NCBI RefSeq assembly: GCF_007097245.1
Contig: NZ_VJZT01000002.1
Coordinates: 1-64,000 of the forward strand
Length of the DNA stretch: 64,000 bases
Origin: Flavobacterium restrictum
GTDB taxonomy: Bacteria > Bacteroidota > Bacteroidia > Flavobacteriales > Flavobacteriaceae
Reading direction: 5' to 3'
The translations under genes were made by a program, and so were the position numbers. The notes beneath the pieces were generated by a model that saw nothing but the letters and a program-made list of their open reading frames with translations, did no database searches and was not told where the DNA came from. This document shows, piece after piece, positions 17,626 through 24,588 of the stretch. Position 1 is the stretch's first letter. The number at the start of each line of letters is the position of its first letter.

Positions 17626-18453
17626 TTACTTTAAAAAACTTACATTTAAAATCCCTTCCATTTCCTGTTGCATTTGCAAGGCTTCTGCTCGAGCTTTTAC
17701 AACAAAATCAGTCCCTTTTGAAGCATAAATAATGGCTCTTGAGGAATTGATTAGCAATCCCACATTGGCATTCATACCGTATTTACAAACTTCGGATAAA
17801 CTGCCGCCTTGTGCGCCTATGCCGGGAACGAGTAAAAAACTATCGGGTACAATTTTACGAATCTCGGTAAAATATTCGGCTTTGGTAGCACCAACTACGT
17901 ACATTAGATTTTGACTGTTTTTCCAAGTTTTGGCGGTTTCAAGTACGTGTTTGTACAACTCTTTACCATCCACTTGCAAAGTCTGAAAATCAAAAGCACC
18001 CACATTAGAAGTCAACGCCAGCATAATGGTATGTTTGTTCTCGAAAGCCAGAAAAGGTTCCACCGAATCTTTCCCCATGTAGGGCGCAACGGTAATGCTA
18101 TCAAAATTCAAATCTTCAAAAAAAGCTTTGGCATACATAGCAGAAGTATTGCCTATATCGCCGCGTTTCGCATCGGCTATGGTAAAAATATCAGGATAAT
18201 TTTCGTTGATATAATTAATTGTTTTTTTCAAGGACAACCATCCTTTTATACCATACGCTTCAAAAAAAGCGATATTGGGTTTGTAAGCAACGGCAAGATC
18301 ATGTGTGGCATCAATAATGGCTTTATTGAATTCGAAAATAGGATCTTCTAGTTCCAGTAAATGGGTTGGAATTTTATCTAAATCAACATCTAATCCTACA
18401 CATAGGAACGATTTTTTGATTTTTATTTGGGATATCAGTTGTTCAGTAGTCAT
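17626..18453 (-). CDS. pyrF: Orotidine 5'-phosphate decarboxylase
   Basis: A 275-aa enzyme converting OMP to UMP, the last step of de novo pyrimidine synthesis. Motifs of the long (type 2) bacterial family are clear: [14 protein letters not shown] at the N-terminus, YKPNIAFFE, the catalytic [19 protein letters not shown] (Asp-Lys pair), [10 protein letters not shown] and, near the end, [11 protein letters not shown] plus [10 protein letters not shown]. The start at 18453 is chosen because [10 protein letters not shown] begins the fold; the longer reading adds an unrelated leader. It lies downstream of prfA on the same strand, but a terminator separates them. Confidence 0.95.
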   Translation of the reverse strand: MTTEQLISQIKIKKSFLCVGLDVDLDKIPTHLLELEDPIFEFNKAIIDATHDLAVAYKPNIAFFEAYGIKGWLSLKKTINYINENYPDIFTIADAKRGDIGNTSAMYAKAFFEDLNFDSITVAPYMGKDSVEPFLAFENKHTIMLALTSNVGAFDFQTLQVDGKELYKHVLETAKTWKNSQNLMYVVGATKAEYFTEIRKIVPDSFLLVPGIGAQGGSLSEVCKYGMNANVGLLINSSRAIIYASKGTDFVVKARAEALQMQQEMEGILNVSFLK

Positions 18454-18509
18454 TATTGTGTGTTTAACTGCAAAGTTCGCAACGTTTTTCGCAACGTTCA
18501 CAAAGTGTT

Positions 18510-18540
18510 AAAAAAAATGCCAAACATTTCAGCATGGCAT
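18510..18540 (-). terminator. Terminator of prfA
   Basis: On the minus strand ATGCCA and TGGCAT form a stem, followed by eight T residues, 30 nt after the prfA stop. Confidence 0.7.
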
Positions 18541-18569
18541 CTTTCCTCTTTATTCTTACTTCTATTTTC

Positions 18570-19646
18570 TTAAAAAACCTCGCTGGCTTCTTTTAATTTC
18601 TCCATATTGTTGACCAATTGCAATTCGTCTACAATTTTTTGGATATCACCATTCATGATGTTGCCTAAATCGTATAATGTCAATCCCACACGGTGATCGG
18701 TTACACGACCTTGAGCATAGTTATAGGTTCTAATCTTGGCCGAACGGTCGCCAGAGCTTACCTGCGAAGTACGTTTGGTCGCATCTTCAGCTTGTTTTTT
18801 GGCCAATTCTTGTTCATACAAACGGGAACGCAAAACACCAAAAGCTTTGTCCTTATTTTTATGTTGTGATTTTTGATCCTGACATTGCGCCACCAAACCC
18901 GTAGGAATGTGCGTTAAACGAACGGCTGATTTGGTAGTATTTACCGATTGTCCACCAGGACCAGACGAACAAAAGAAATCCACACGAACATCATTCATAT
19001 CAATTTGAACATCAAACTCTTCGGCCTCTGGAAGCACCATAACCGTAGCTGCCGAGGTATGCACCCGCCCTTGCGTTTCGGTTTGTGGTACGCGTTGCAC
19101 ACGGTGAACACCCGCTTCAAACTTCAAGGTTCCGTACACATCTTCGCCCGTAACTTCAAAAATTACCTCTTTGAAACCGCCCGAAGTCCCTTCGTTCATA
19201 TCCACCACTGATGTTCTCCAGCCTTGCCCTTCGCAGTATTTGGTGTACATACGAAACAAATCGCCAGCAAAAATACTCGCTTCGTCCCCACCCGTTCCTG
19301 CACGAATTTCGACCATCACGTTTTTGGCGTCTTCGGCGTCTTTTGGAATCAACATGAATTTGATTTCCTCCTCTAATTGAGGCAAACGTTCTTTGGCTTC
19401 GTCAAGTTGCATCTTGGCCATTTCAGTCATATCAGCATCGCTATTGTCTGCAATAATTCCGGTGGCTTCCTCAATATTGGCCAAAATTAAAATATATTCT
19501 GCTCTCTTGTCTACTAGCGCTTTGATGCTTTTGTATTCTTGATTGAGTAGTACATAACGCTTTTGATCCGCAATGACATCCGGCTGAATGATCAAATCCG
19601 AAATCTCGTCGAAACGTTGCTTTGCATATTGTAGTCTATCTAACAT
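18570..19646 (-). CDS. prfA: Peptide chain release factor 1
   Basis: A 358-aa class I release factor for UAA and UAG codons. It has the catalytic [22 protein letters not shown] loop (GGQ at ~230) and the [15 protein letters not shown] segment typical of RF1. The stop-codon-reading region (residues ~180-200) is present between the [10 protein letters not shown] block and the N-terminal helical domain. Start 19646 ([14 protein letters not shown]) gives the usual length; the upstream in-frame codon would add nine residues. A -7 box lies at 19671-19678. Confidence 0.97.
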   Translation of the reverse strand: MLDRLQYAKQRFDEISDLIIQPDVIADQKRYVLLNQEYKSIKALVDKRAEYILILANIEEATGIIADNSDADMTEMAKMQLDEAKERLPQLEEEIKFMLIPKDAEDAKNVMVEIRAGTGGDEASIFAGDLFRMYTKYCEGQGWRTSVVDMNEGTSGGFKEVIFEVTGEDVYGTLKFEAGVHRVQRVPQTETQGRVHTSAATVMVLPEAEEFDVQIDMNDVRVDFFCSSGPGGQSVNTTKSAVRLTHIPTGLVAQCQDQKSQHKNKDKAFGVLRSRLYEQELAKKQAEDATKRTSQVSSGDRSAKIRTYNYAQGRVTDHRVGLTLYDLGNIMNGDIQKIVDELQLVNNMEKLKEASEVF

Positions 19647-19670
19647 TTTCTTAATCCTTTTATTGGAGTG

Positions 19671-19678
19671 CAAATTTA
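19671..19678 (-). promoter_or_regulatory. -7 box of prfA
   Basis: The minus strand reads TAAATTTG, matching TANNTTTG, 25 nt before the prfA start. Confidence 0.45.
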
Positions 19679-19723
19679 GTGAAAAGATTGCAGATTTAAG
19701 AATTCCCTTTTCAGAAATTTTTC

Positions 19724-19806
19724 AGGAGCTTAATCCTGCTGTTCGCTGTATCTTTTTCTGGCAGAAAAAGCCAGAAAAAGGATGCCGCTTCCATCAGGGC
19801 TGGGGT
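19724..19806 (+). repeat. Structured dispersed element with an 11-bp perfect hairpin
   Basis: The element runs AGGAGCT...CCTGCTGTTCGCTGTA, then a perfect stem (CTTTTTCTGGC 19752-19762 with GCCAGAAAAAG 19770-19780), then GATGCCGCTTCCATCAGGGC. From memory, near-identical flanks (CCTGCT-x-TCCGCT-x-TATC ... GGATGCCGCTTCxATCxGGGCT) with variable hairpins recur between genes in Flavobacterium genomes. The flanking blocks could also pair with each other in part. It is orientation-specific, like a mobile repeat or a terminator-type RNA. Confidence 0.5.
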
Positions 19807-20074
19807 ACTCATTGAGCCAATAGAACAATTTTTCATCTGAAAATCGCTTTCACTTTCCGTCTCTTCGTGTGGTTTTTAATAGTAATGTGATCGCTATACT
19901 ATTATAAACGGTAGCGAGAAGGCATTAATAATAAGCACTTACTCTAAAACGAATACATTTTAAAAAAAAGACTGTCTTTACGTTTTCCCGTAAGGTTAGC
20001 GTTTTTAAAGCAATTACTTTTGGAAAGGATTCAAAACATAATCGTGTTTTATCAGTATTTTCGGTATTAAGTTA

Positions 20075-20082
20075 TATATTTG
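20075..20082 (+). promoter_or_regulatory. -7 box upstream of the DGQHR gene
   Basis: TATATTTG matches TANNTTTG, 137 nt upstream of the ATG at 20220. Confidence 0.4.
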
Positions 20083-20219
20083 AGATAAGATAAAAACTTA
20101 CGCTTGTGAGACCCAAAAAATGGAAAATATATGCAGCGACAGACATATAAACTATTTAGGGTAAAGGCTAACAGAAACAAAGAAAACTCAACAAATAAAC
20201 AGAACGAAAACAATAAAAT

Positions 20220-21347
20220 ATGAAAAAAATAATTGTACGTCCAGCAGCTTTAGTAAAACAAGGACAATTAACACTTTATTCGACTTCTTTGAAAGTATCG
20301 GATTTGCTTATTCAAAATTTTTATAATGTAGATACTTTAGACCCTGACGACGACAACGATAAAGGATATTAAAGATTATTAAACAAGGCAAGAGCAAAAA
20401 GACTTGCAGATTATATTATTAACGGACAAGAAACAAAAGACGCATTTTTGCCTACTAGTATTTTTATGGCAACAGATAAAAACATTGACTTTAATCCAAC
20501 TAATAACACAATTGAAATTGATATTGACACAATTGGAGGTTTTAGTGTAGTTGATGGACAACATAGGGTCGAAGGTTTAAGAATGGCAGCAGAAAAAGAC
20601 ACAAGAGTTTTAGATTTTGAAGTTCCTGTTAATATTGCAATAAATCTTCCTAAAATTGCTCAAATGTGTCATTTCTTAATAGTTAATACAACCCAAAGGA
20701 GTGTAGAAAAAGGGGTTGAACAAAGAATTTATCAAAGACTTACCCAAGCATTGGAAATTGAAGACATTCCTAATTTACCAAAATGGATTTCAAAAACTAT
20801 TGATAAAGGAGAAGATGATTTAGCATTAAAATATGTTGATTTTTTAAATTCTGACCCAGACAGTCCTTGGTTAAATAAGATAAAAATGGCAAATAAAGAA
20901 AGTAATGAAGGAAGTATTAATCAACAAAGTTTTGTAAAGTCAATCAAAAAATATGTTTTAGTAGCAAATAACCCAATTAGTATTCAGACCGCAGACAAGC
21001 AACACAAGATATTTTTGAATTATTGGAAAGCAATTACAAATATTTTAGGAGTTGATGAACCTACAGTTTTATTTAAATATAATGGTGTAGAATTATTCTG
21101 TAAATTTTCTGTTCCATTCTTTAACAAAATGATAAATATGCCTGACTTCAAAGTATCAACTATGCAAAGTATTTTAGAACAAGCATTTGAAGAAGTTGAA
21201 GGAGATTACGCGGGTGTTGGTCATACAGATTTTTGGACTAAAGCAAGTACAGCAAGTTTTTTAAATTCTGGAGCTTTGGCAGTTATTAATACTGAAATGA
21301 TAAAAGCATTACACAAAACAAATTTCAAAAGAGACATTGAAATATGA
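20220..21347 (+). pseudogene. DGQHR-domain protein (DndB-like) interrupted by one in-frame TAA
   Basis: Reading from the ATG at 20220 gives 375 codons in one frame with a single TAA at 20370-20372 (codon 51), between Lys-Gly-Tyr and Arg-Leu-Leu-Asn-Lys. In this family the position after Gly-Tyr is normally Gln (GYQR), and TAA differs from CAA by one C-to-T change, so a nonsense mutation is the simple reading. The DGQHR signature itself (VVDGQHRVEGLR, codons ~104-115) and the rest are intact. From the internal ATG at 20448 a 299-aa protein lacking the N-terminal segment could still be made. Relatives include DndB of phosphorothioation systems, with a ParB-like fold. It overlaps the GIY-YIG gene by 4 nt. 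Confidence 0.75.
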
Positions 21348-21685
21348 AAATTGAAGAGCTTACCCCTAGACCAGTAGATAAAGTTCAATTTAAATTTAGT
21401 TCTTTCAAAGTTGTTCCTCAATTAAATGGCTGTTATATTTTAACAACTTTTGAAAACCACATTTTATACATTGGTTTGGCGACAAATTTGAATAATCGAT
21501 TCAAACAACATTTGGAAAATTCTGAAAAGACAAGTCCAACTTCTGAAGGAAAAGCAATCTGGTTTTATTATACAACATTTGACCCGAAAAATTTACCAAA
21601 ACTTGAACGGACTTGGATAAATCAATTTACAAACATTCATGGGAAACTACCAATTTTAAATAAAGTAAATTCCCCCATAAGTTGA
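21344..21685 (+). CDS. GIY-YIG family endonuclease
   Basis: A 113-aa protein with a complete-looking single GIY-YIG domain. GCY (29-31) stands for GIY, YIG is at 42-44, the catalytic Arg is at 52 (NNRFKQHL), the metal-binding Glu at 88 (KLERTWINQF) and the conserved Asn at 106 (LPILNKV). About 25 residues precede the domain. Its ATG overlaps the stop of the DGQHR gene (ATGA), so translation is probably coupled and the two products work together. The pair looks like a compact nucleic-acid-targeting module, possibly defensive. It ends right at a cluster of repeats, so loss of further genes is possible. Confidence 0.8.
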   Translation: MKIEELTPRPVDKVQFKFSSFKVVPQLNGCYILTTFENHILYIGLATNLNNRFKQHLENSEKTSPTSEGKAIWFYYTTFDPKNLPKLERTWINQFTNIHGKLPILNKVNSPIS

Positions 21686-21719
21686 CATAAAAATATTTCA
21701 GATATTGACGCATAAAATC

Positions 21720-21827
21720 CGCTTTGTTTGTAAATTCTTTTAGACCAGTCAGAGACTGATACACACCTTCTCAAAGTCAGAGACTTTGCGGAGCTAGAAC
21801 AACAGCAATAGTGTCTGTTTTTAACCC
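21720..21827 (+). repeat. 108-bp direct repeat, copy 1
   Basis: Matches 21877-21984 at 100 of 108 positions with no gap. It contains CAAAGTCAGAGACTTTG, a 7-bp stem with a 3-nt loop, followed by CGGAGCT. Near-identical length and hairpin suggest a REP-like mobile repeat. Confidence 0.8.
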
Positions 21828-21853
21828 AGCTCCGCAAAGTCTCTGGACTTTGA
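21828..21853 (-). repeat. Inverted copy of the repeat core
   Basis: AGCTCCGCAAAGTCTCTGG plus ACTTTGA is the reverse complement of 21771-21795 with one extra G, so copy 1 can fold into a long 25-bp hairpin with it. Confidence 0.75.
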
Positions 21854-21876
21854 AGTAGTGCATTTCGGTTTTCAAA

Positions 21877-21984
21877 CGCTTTGTTTGTAGATTCTTTTAT
21901 AGCAGTCAGAAACTGATACACACCTCCTCAAAGTCAGAGACTTTGCGGAGCTAGAACAACAGCACTACTGTCTGTTTTCAACCC
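21877..21984 (+). repeat. 108-bp direct repeat, copy 2
   Basis: Second copy of the unit at 21720-21827, with the same internal hairpin (21929-21945) and eight substitutions. Confidence 0.8.
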
Positions 21985-22050
21985 TACCAAATTTCCTTTC
22001 CATACCAATTTTTAAAATTGACGAAATCAAAAAACTACTCAAAATTTGAA

Positions 22051-22503
22051 TTATTTCAAGATTTGTGCGGCATGTGCTTTGGTTTTCACATCGGAGATTA
22101 CTTCCTCTATAATACCGTTTTCGTCGATAATAAAAGTGGTACGGTGAATGCCATCGTACTCTTTGCCCATGAATTTTTTAGGTCCCCAAACGCCAAAGGC
22201 TTCAATAACCGATTTGTCCTCATCGGCCAATAATGGGAACGGAAAATCGTATTTTTCTTTGAATTTGGCTTGCGCTTTTTGTGGGTCGTCACTTACGCCC
22301 AAAAGCGCATAATTATTGGCTTGAAAGCGTTCGAAATTGTCTCTCAAATCACAAGCTTCGGCGGTGCATCCCGGAGTATTGGCTTTTGGGTAAAAGAAAA
22401 CCACTAGTTTTTTTCCGGCATAATCCGCTAATTGATGGATGTTTCCGTCTTGATCTGGACTGGAAAATTGGGGTGCTTTATCGCCTTTTTTTAAAGTTGT
22501 CAT
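22051..22503 (-). CDS. bcp: Thioredoxin-dependent peroxiredoxin (BCP family)
   Basis: A 150-aa thiol peroxidase that reduces peroxides in the cytoplasm. The peroxidatic Cys lies in YPKANTPGCTAEACDLRD, with a second Cys five residues later as the resolving Cys of the atypical 2-Cys BCP class. The downstream ALLGVSDDPQKAQAKFKEKYDFPFPLLAD block and the RTTFIIDENG strand with its Arg complete the fold. Normal length. It stands alone, transcribed away from nth. Confidence 0.95.
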   Translation of the reverse strand: MTTLKKGDKAPQFSSPDQDGNIHQLADYAGKKLVVFFYPKANTPGCTAEACDLRDNFERFQANNYALLGVSDDPQKAQAKFKEKYDFPFPLLADEDKSVIEAFGVWGPKKFMGKEYDGIHRTTFIIDENGIIEEVISDVKTKAHAAQILK

Positions 22504-22719
22504 ATTTTTTTTTGTTATCGGTTGTAAATTATGAGTTTAGTATTATCTACCACACTAGCTGCAATTAGGGCATTTAAAATTCATAAAAACAGAAGCAAGT
22601 ACTTTGTTTTTAACTGAAAGACGCTTGTACTTGTTTACTCTTGTGGTGTTATTTGGATCATTATTATTTGGACTCCTCGTTGAAAATAGTCTATTTTTAC
22701 TTTTTATAAAAATACAAAA

Positions 22720-23370
22720 ATGACAAAACAAGAACGGGTAACATTTGTTATAAATACGTTAAAAGAATTGTATCCCACCATCCCAATTCCGCTGGATCAT
22801 AAGGATCCGTATACGTTGTTGATAGCCGTTTTATTGTCGGCGCAATGCACGGATGTTCGGGTAAATCAAATTACGCCTTTGCTGTTTGCCAAGGCTGATA
22901 ATCCGTATGATATGGTAAAAATGTCGGTAGAGGAGATTCGGGATATCATTCGCCCGTGTGGTTTGTCACCCATGAAATCAAAGGGAATTCACGGCTTATC
23001 ACATATTTTGATTGATAAACACAACGGAAAAGTACCCAAAAGTTTTGAGTTCCTGGAGGAATTGCCCGCCGTAGGTCACAAGACGGCGAGTGTGGTGATG
23101 TCGCAGGCTTTTGGCGTTCCTGCCTTTCCGGTTGACACGCACATTCATCGCCTCATGTACCGCTGGAATTTGACTAATGGCAAAAATGTGGTACAAACGG
23201 AGAAAGATGCCAAACGCCTTTTTCCAGAGGAAATTTGGAATGATTTACACCTCCAAATCATTTGGTACGGTCGGGAATATTCGCCAGCTAGAGGTTGGGA
23301 TTTAGAGAAAGATCGCATTACCAAAACTATAGGAAGAAAAACGGTTTTGGACGCCTATTATAAAAAATAA
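22720..23370 (+). CDS. nth: Endonuclease III-type DNA glycosylase lacking the Fe-S cluster cysteines
   Basis: A 216-aa base-excision enzyme removing oxidised pyrimidines. The helix-hairpin-helix and active site are intact: LPAVGHKTASVVMSQAF with the catalytic Lys121 and PVDTHIHRLMYRW with Asp139, equivalent to K120 and D138 of the E. coli enzyme. The C-terminal loop, which in E. coli carries four Cys binding a [4Fe-4S] cluster (C-x6-C-x2-C-x5-C), reads WYGREYSPARGWDLEKDRIT and then TIGRKTVLDAYYKK with no Cys at all. Fold and activity are therefore expected without the cluster. Start at 22720 is the family start. Confidence 0.92.
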   Translation: MTKQERVTFVINTLKELYPTIPIPLDHKDPYTLLIAVLLSAQCTDVRVNQITPLLFAKADNPYDMVKMSVEEIRDIIRPCGLSPMKSKGIHGLSHILIDKHNGKVPKSFEFLEELPAVGHKTASVVMSQAFGVPAFPVDTHIHRLMYRWNLTNGKNVVQTEKDAKRLFPEEIWNDLHLQIIWYGREYSPARGWDLEKDRITKTIGRKTVLDAYYKK

Positions 23371-23405
23371 AAAGTGCACTGATTTATAAAATCAGTACAC
23401 TTTTT
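23369..23405 (+). terminator. Terminator of nth
   Basis: AAAAAGTG-C-ACTGATTT pairs with AAATCAGT-A-CACTTTTT, a stem of about 16 bp with one internal mismatch, ending in a T-run. Confidence 0.85.
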
Positions 23406-23448
23406 GGTTTAACGGAGCTTTTAGATTTAAACACCAATCAAAGGGTGT

Positions 23449-23592
23449 TTAATTGGCTATGAATTCGAAATTTTTGTTGTCCAATTTCAATATGTGTAAC
23501 GCTTTTGAATAACTTAATAAAAAAGAAACGACTTCTTGTTTGGGTTTCATTTCTTTAGCAAGTGCATTTTTTTTGGAGTAAATTTTTGCCAT
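23449..23592 (-). CDS. Small 47-aa protein downstream of the ECF sigma gene
   Basis: An ATG at 23592 opens a 47-codon frame: MAKIYSKKNALAKEMKPKQE, then VVSFLLSYSKALHILKLDNKNFEFIAN. It is basic at the start and amphipathic after, with sensible codon use and no Cys. It begins 50 nt after the sigma-factor stop on the same strand, so it is probably co-transcribed with it. I do not recognise the family; it could be a small regulator or a membrane-surface peptide. Confidence 0.55.
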   Translation of the reverse strand: MAKIYSKKNALAKEMKPKQEVVSFLLSYSKALHILKLDNKNFEFIAN

Positions 23593-23642
23593 ATCGTACT
23601 ATTATTATTTTATAATAGAACGCTTAAATTAATGATTTAGTA

Positions 23643-24227
23643 TCAATTCGTTAAAATAATTTGATGCTTGTCTATAACTTTTCTCAAATTCATCAAAGCA
23701 TACCGCATTCTGCCCAAAGCGGTATTGATGCTTACTCCCGTTGTTTCAGAAATTTCTTTAAAACTCATGTCTTGGTACATACGCATTACGAGCACTTCTT
23801 TTTGATCATTAGGCAGTTCTTCGATTAGTTTTTTTAAATCCGTTTCGACTTGATCGGCAATGATTTTATTTTCAACAGTCATAACATCATCGGACATGAT
23901 AGAAAAAATAGAAAACTCCTCGGTTTCGCGAAACATGGGCATTTTTTTGTTTTTTCTAAAATGATCTATAATAAGATTGTGAGAAATTCGCATTACCCAA
24001 GGCAAAAATTTACCTTCTTCGTTATAGGAATTGGTCTTCAAGGTTTTGATTACTTTCATAAAAGTATCTTGAAAAATATCATTGGATATGTCCCTATCGG
24101 AAATTTTGGAGTAAATGAATCCGTAGATTTTAGATTCGTGTCGCTTGATTAATGTTGCCAACGCATTTTCATTACCAGCGATGTAATTTTGTACCAATAA
24201 AGCATCGGAGATTTCTATAGTAGCCAT
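23643..24227 (-). CDS. ECF-type sigma-70 factor
   Basis: A 194-aa sigma factor with only regions 2 and 4. Region 2 (residues ~10-95) contains DIFQDTFMKVIKTLKT and FLPWVMRISHNLIIDHFRKN for -10 recognition, and region 4 (~130-185) contains LPNDQKEVLVMRMYQDMSFKEISETTGVSINTALGRMRYAL for -35 recognition. No anti-sigma gene is adjacent on either side, unlike most FecI-type pairs. A promoter lies about 95 nt upstream. The regulon cannot be told from here. Confidence 0.93.
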   Translation of the reverse strand: MATIEISDALLVQNYIAGNENALATLIKRHESKIYGFIYSKISDRDISNDIFQDTFMKVIKTLKTNSYNEEGKFLPWVMRISHNLIIDHFRKNKKMPMFRETEEFSIFSIMSDDVMTVENKIIADQVETDLKKLIEELPNDQKEVLVMRMYQDMSFKEISETTGVSINTALGRMRYALMNLRKVIDKHQIILTN

Positions 24228-24322
24228 AGTTGTACTTTTTAGTTTAGTTTTAAATCGGGGATATTTTTTCTAAAAAGTAATTTTATGGTATAGGCTAAAT
24301 TGGTTTTGGTTTATTAAGAGTT

Positions 24323-24350
24323 CAAATTTAACAAAAAATTATCTAAACAA
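24323..24350 (-). promoter_or_regulatory. Promoter of the ECF sigma gene
   Basis: On the minus strand TTG (24350-24348), 17 nt, then TAAATTTG (24330-24323): a good Bacteroidota -33/-7 pair with a leader of about 90 nt. Confidence 0.55.
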
Positions 24351-24472
24351 GCAAATAAAACGTACTAAAATTAACATAATAAAAACAATAAATAGGATTT
24401 AGTTGCAATGAAACTGTTATTTCCGTAGGGTTTTATTGCCGTGAACACTGTTTTGAACCCAAAAAAAATAAA

Positions 24473-24504
24473 ACCTGAATCCAATAGTACAATCGGATTC
24501 AGGT
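24473..24504 (-). terminator. Terminator at the end of the glucan locus
   Basis: On the minus strand ACCTGAATCC and GGATTCAGGT form a 10-bp perfect stem with a 12-nt loop, followed by TTTATTTTTTTT. Confidence 0.85.
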
Positions 24505-24588
24505 CTAGTAGTAAGCACTTGTAAACGTATGGAGTCAATTTAGGTTTGACATTAACCTTAACTCCATGAAAAACAGGTTTATTATCGC

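Larger units (their letters stand above)
19647..20219. other. 573-bp gap with a structured repeat and a promoter
   Basis: No credible gene. It holds the prfA promoter, the structured repeat at 19724-19806 and a -7 box (TATATTTG, 20075-20082) for the DGQHR gene, giving a leader of about 130 nt. The stretch 19810-20060 shows no feature I recognise. Confidence 0.5.
21686..22050. other. 365-bp gap filled by hairpin-bearing repeats
   Basis: Most of this gap is the repeat cluster at 21720-21984 described separately. No credible gene; the frames open on either strand here are products of the repeats. Confidence 0.6.
24228..24588. other. 361-bp gap: sigma-factor promoter and GH16 terminator
   Basis: It holds the promoter of the sigma gene (24323-24350) and the terminator of the GH16 gene (24473-24504). 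Nothing else is recognisable. Confidence 0.6.

Noticed and set aside
20220-20369. A separate 50-codon gene before the DGQHR frame
   Set aside because: It is in the same frame as the rest, has the family's N-terminal character and ends at a Gln-to-stop position, so it is the 5' part of one gene.
21637-21921. A 94-codon minus-strand frame over the repeat cluster
   Set aside because: It consists mostly of the 108-bp repeat and the end of the GIY-YIG gene; not a gene.
21720-21984. CRISPR array
   Set aside because: Only two long units with an inverted copy between, no short regular repeats or unique spacers, and no cas genes.
22504-22719. A 28-codon plus-strand frame between bcp and nth
   Set aside because: Too short, no promoter box or conserved look; the gap shows nothing else I can support.
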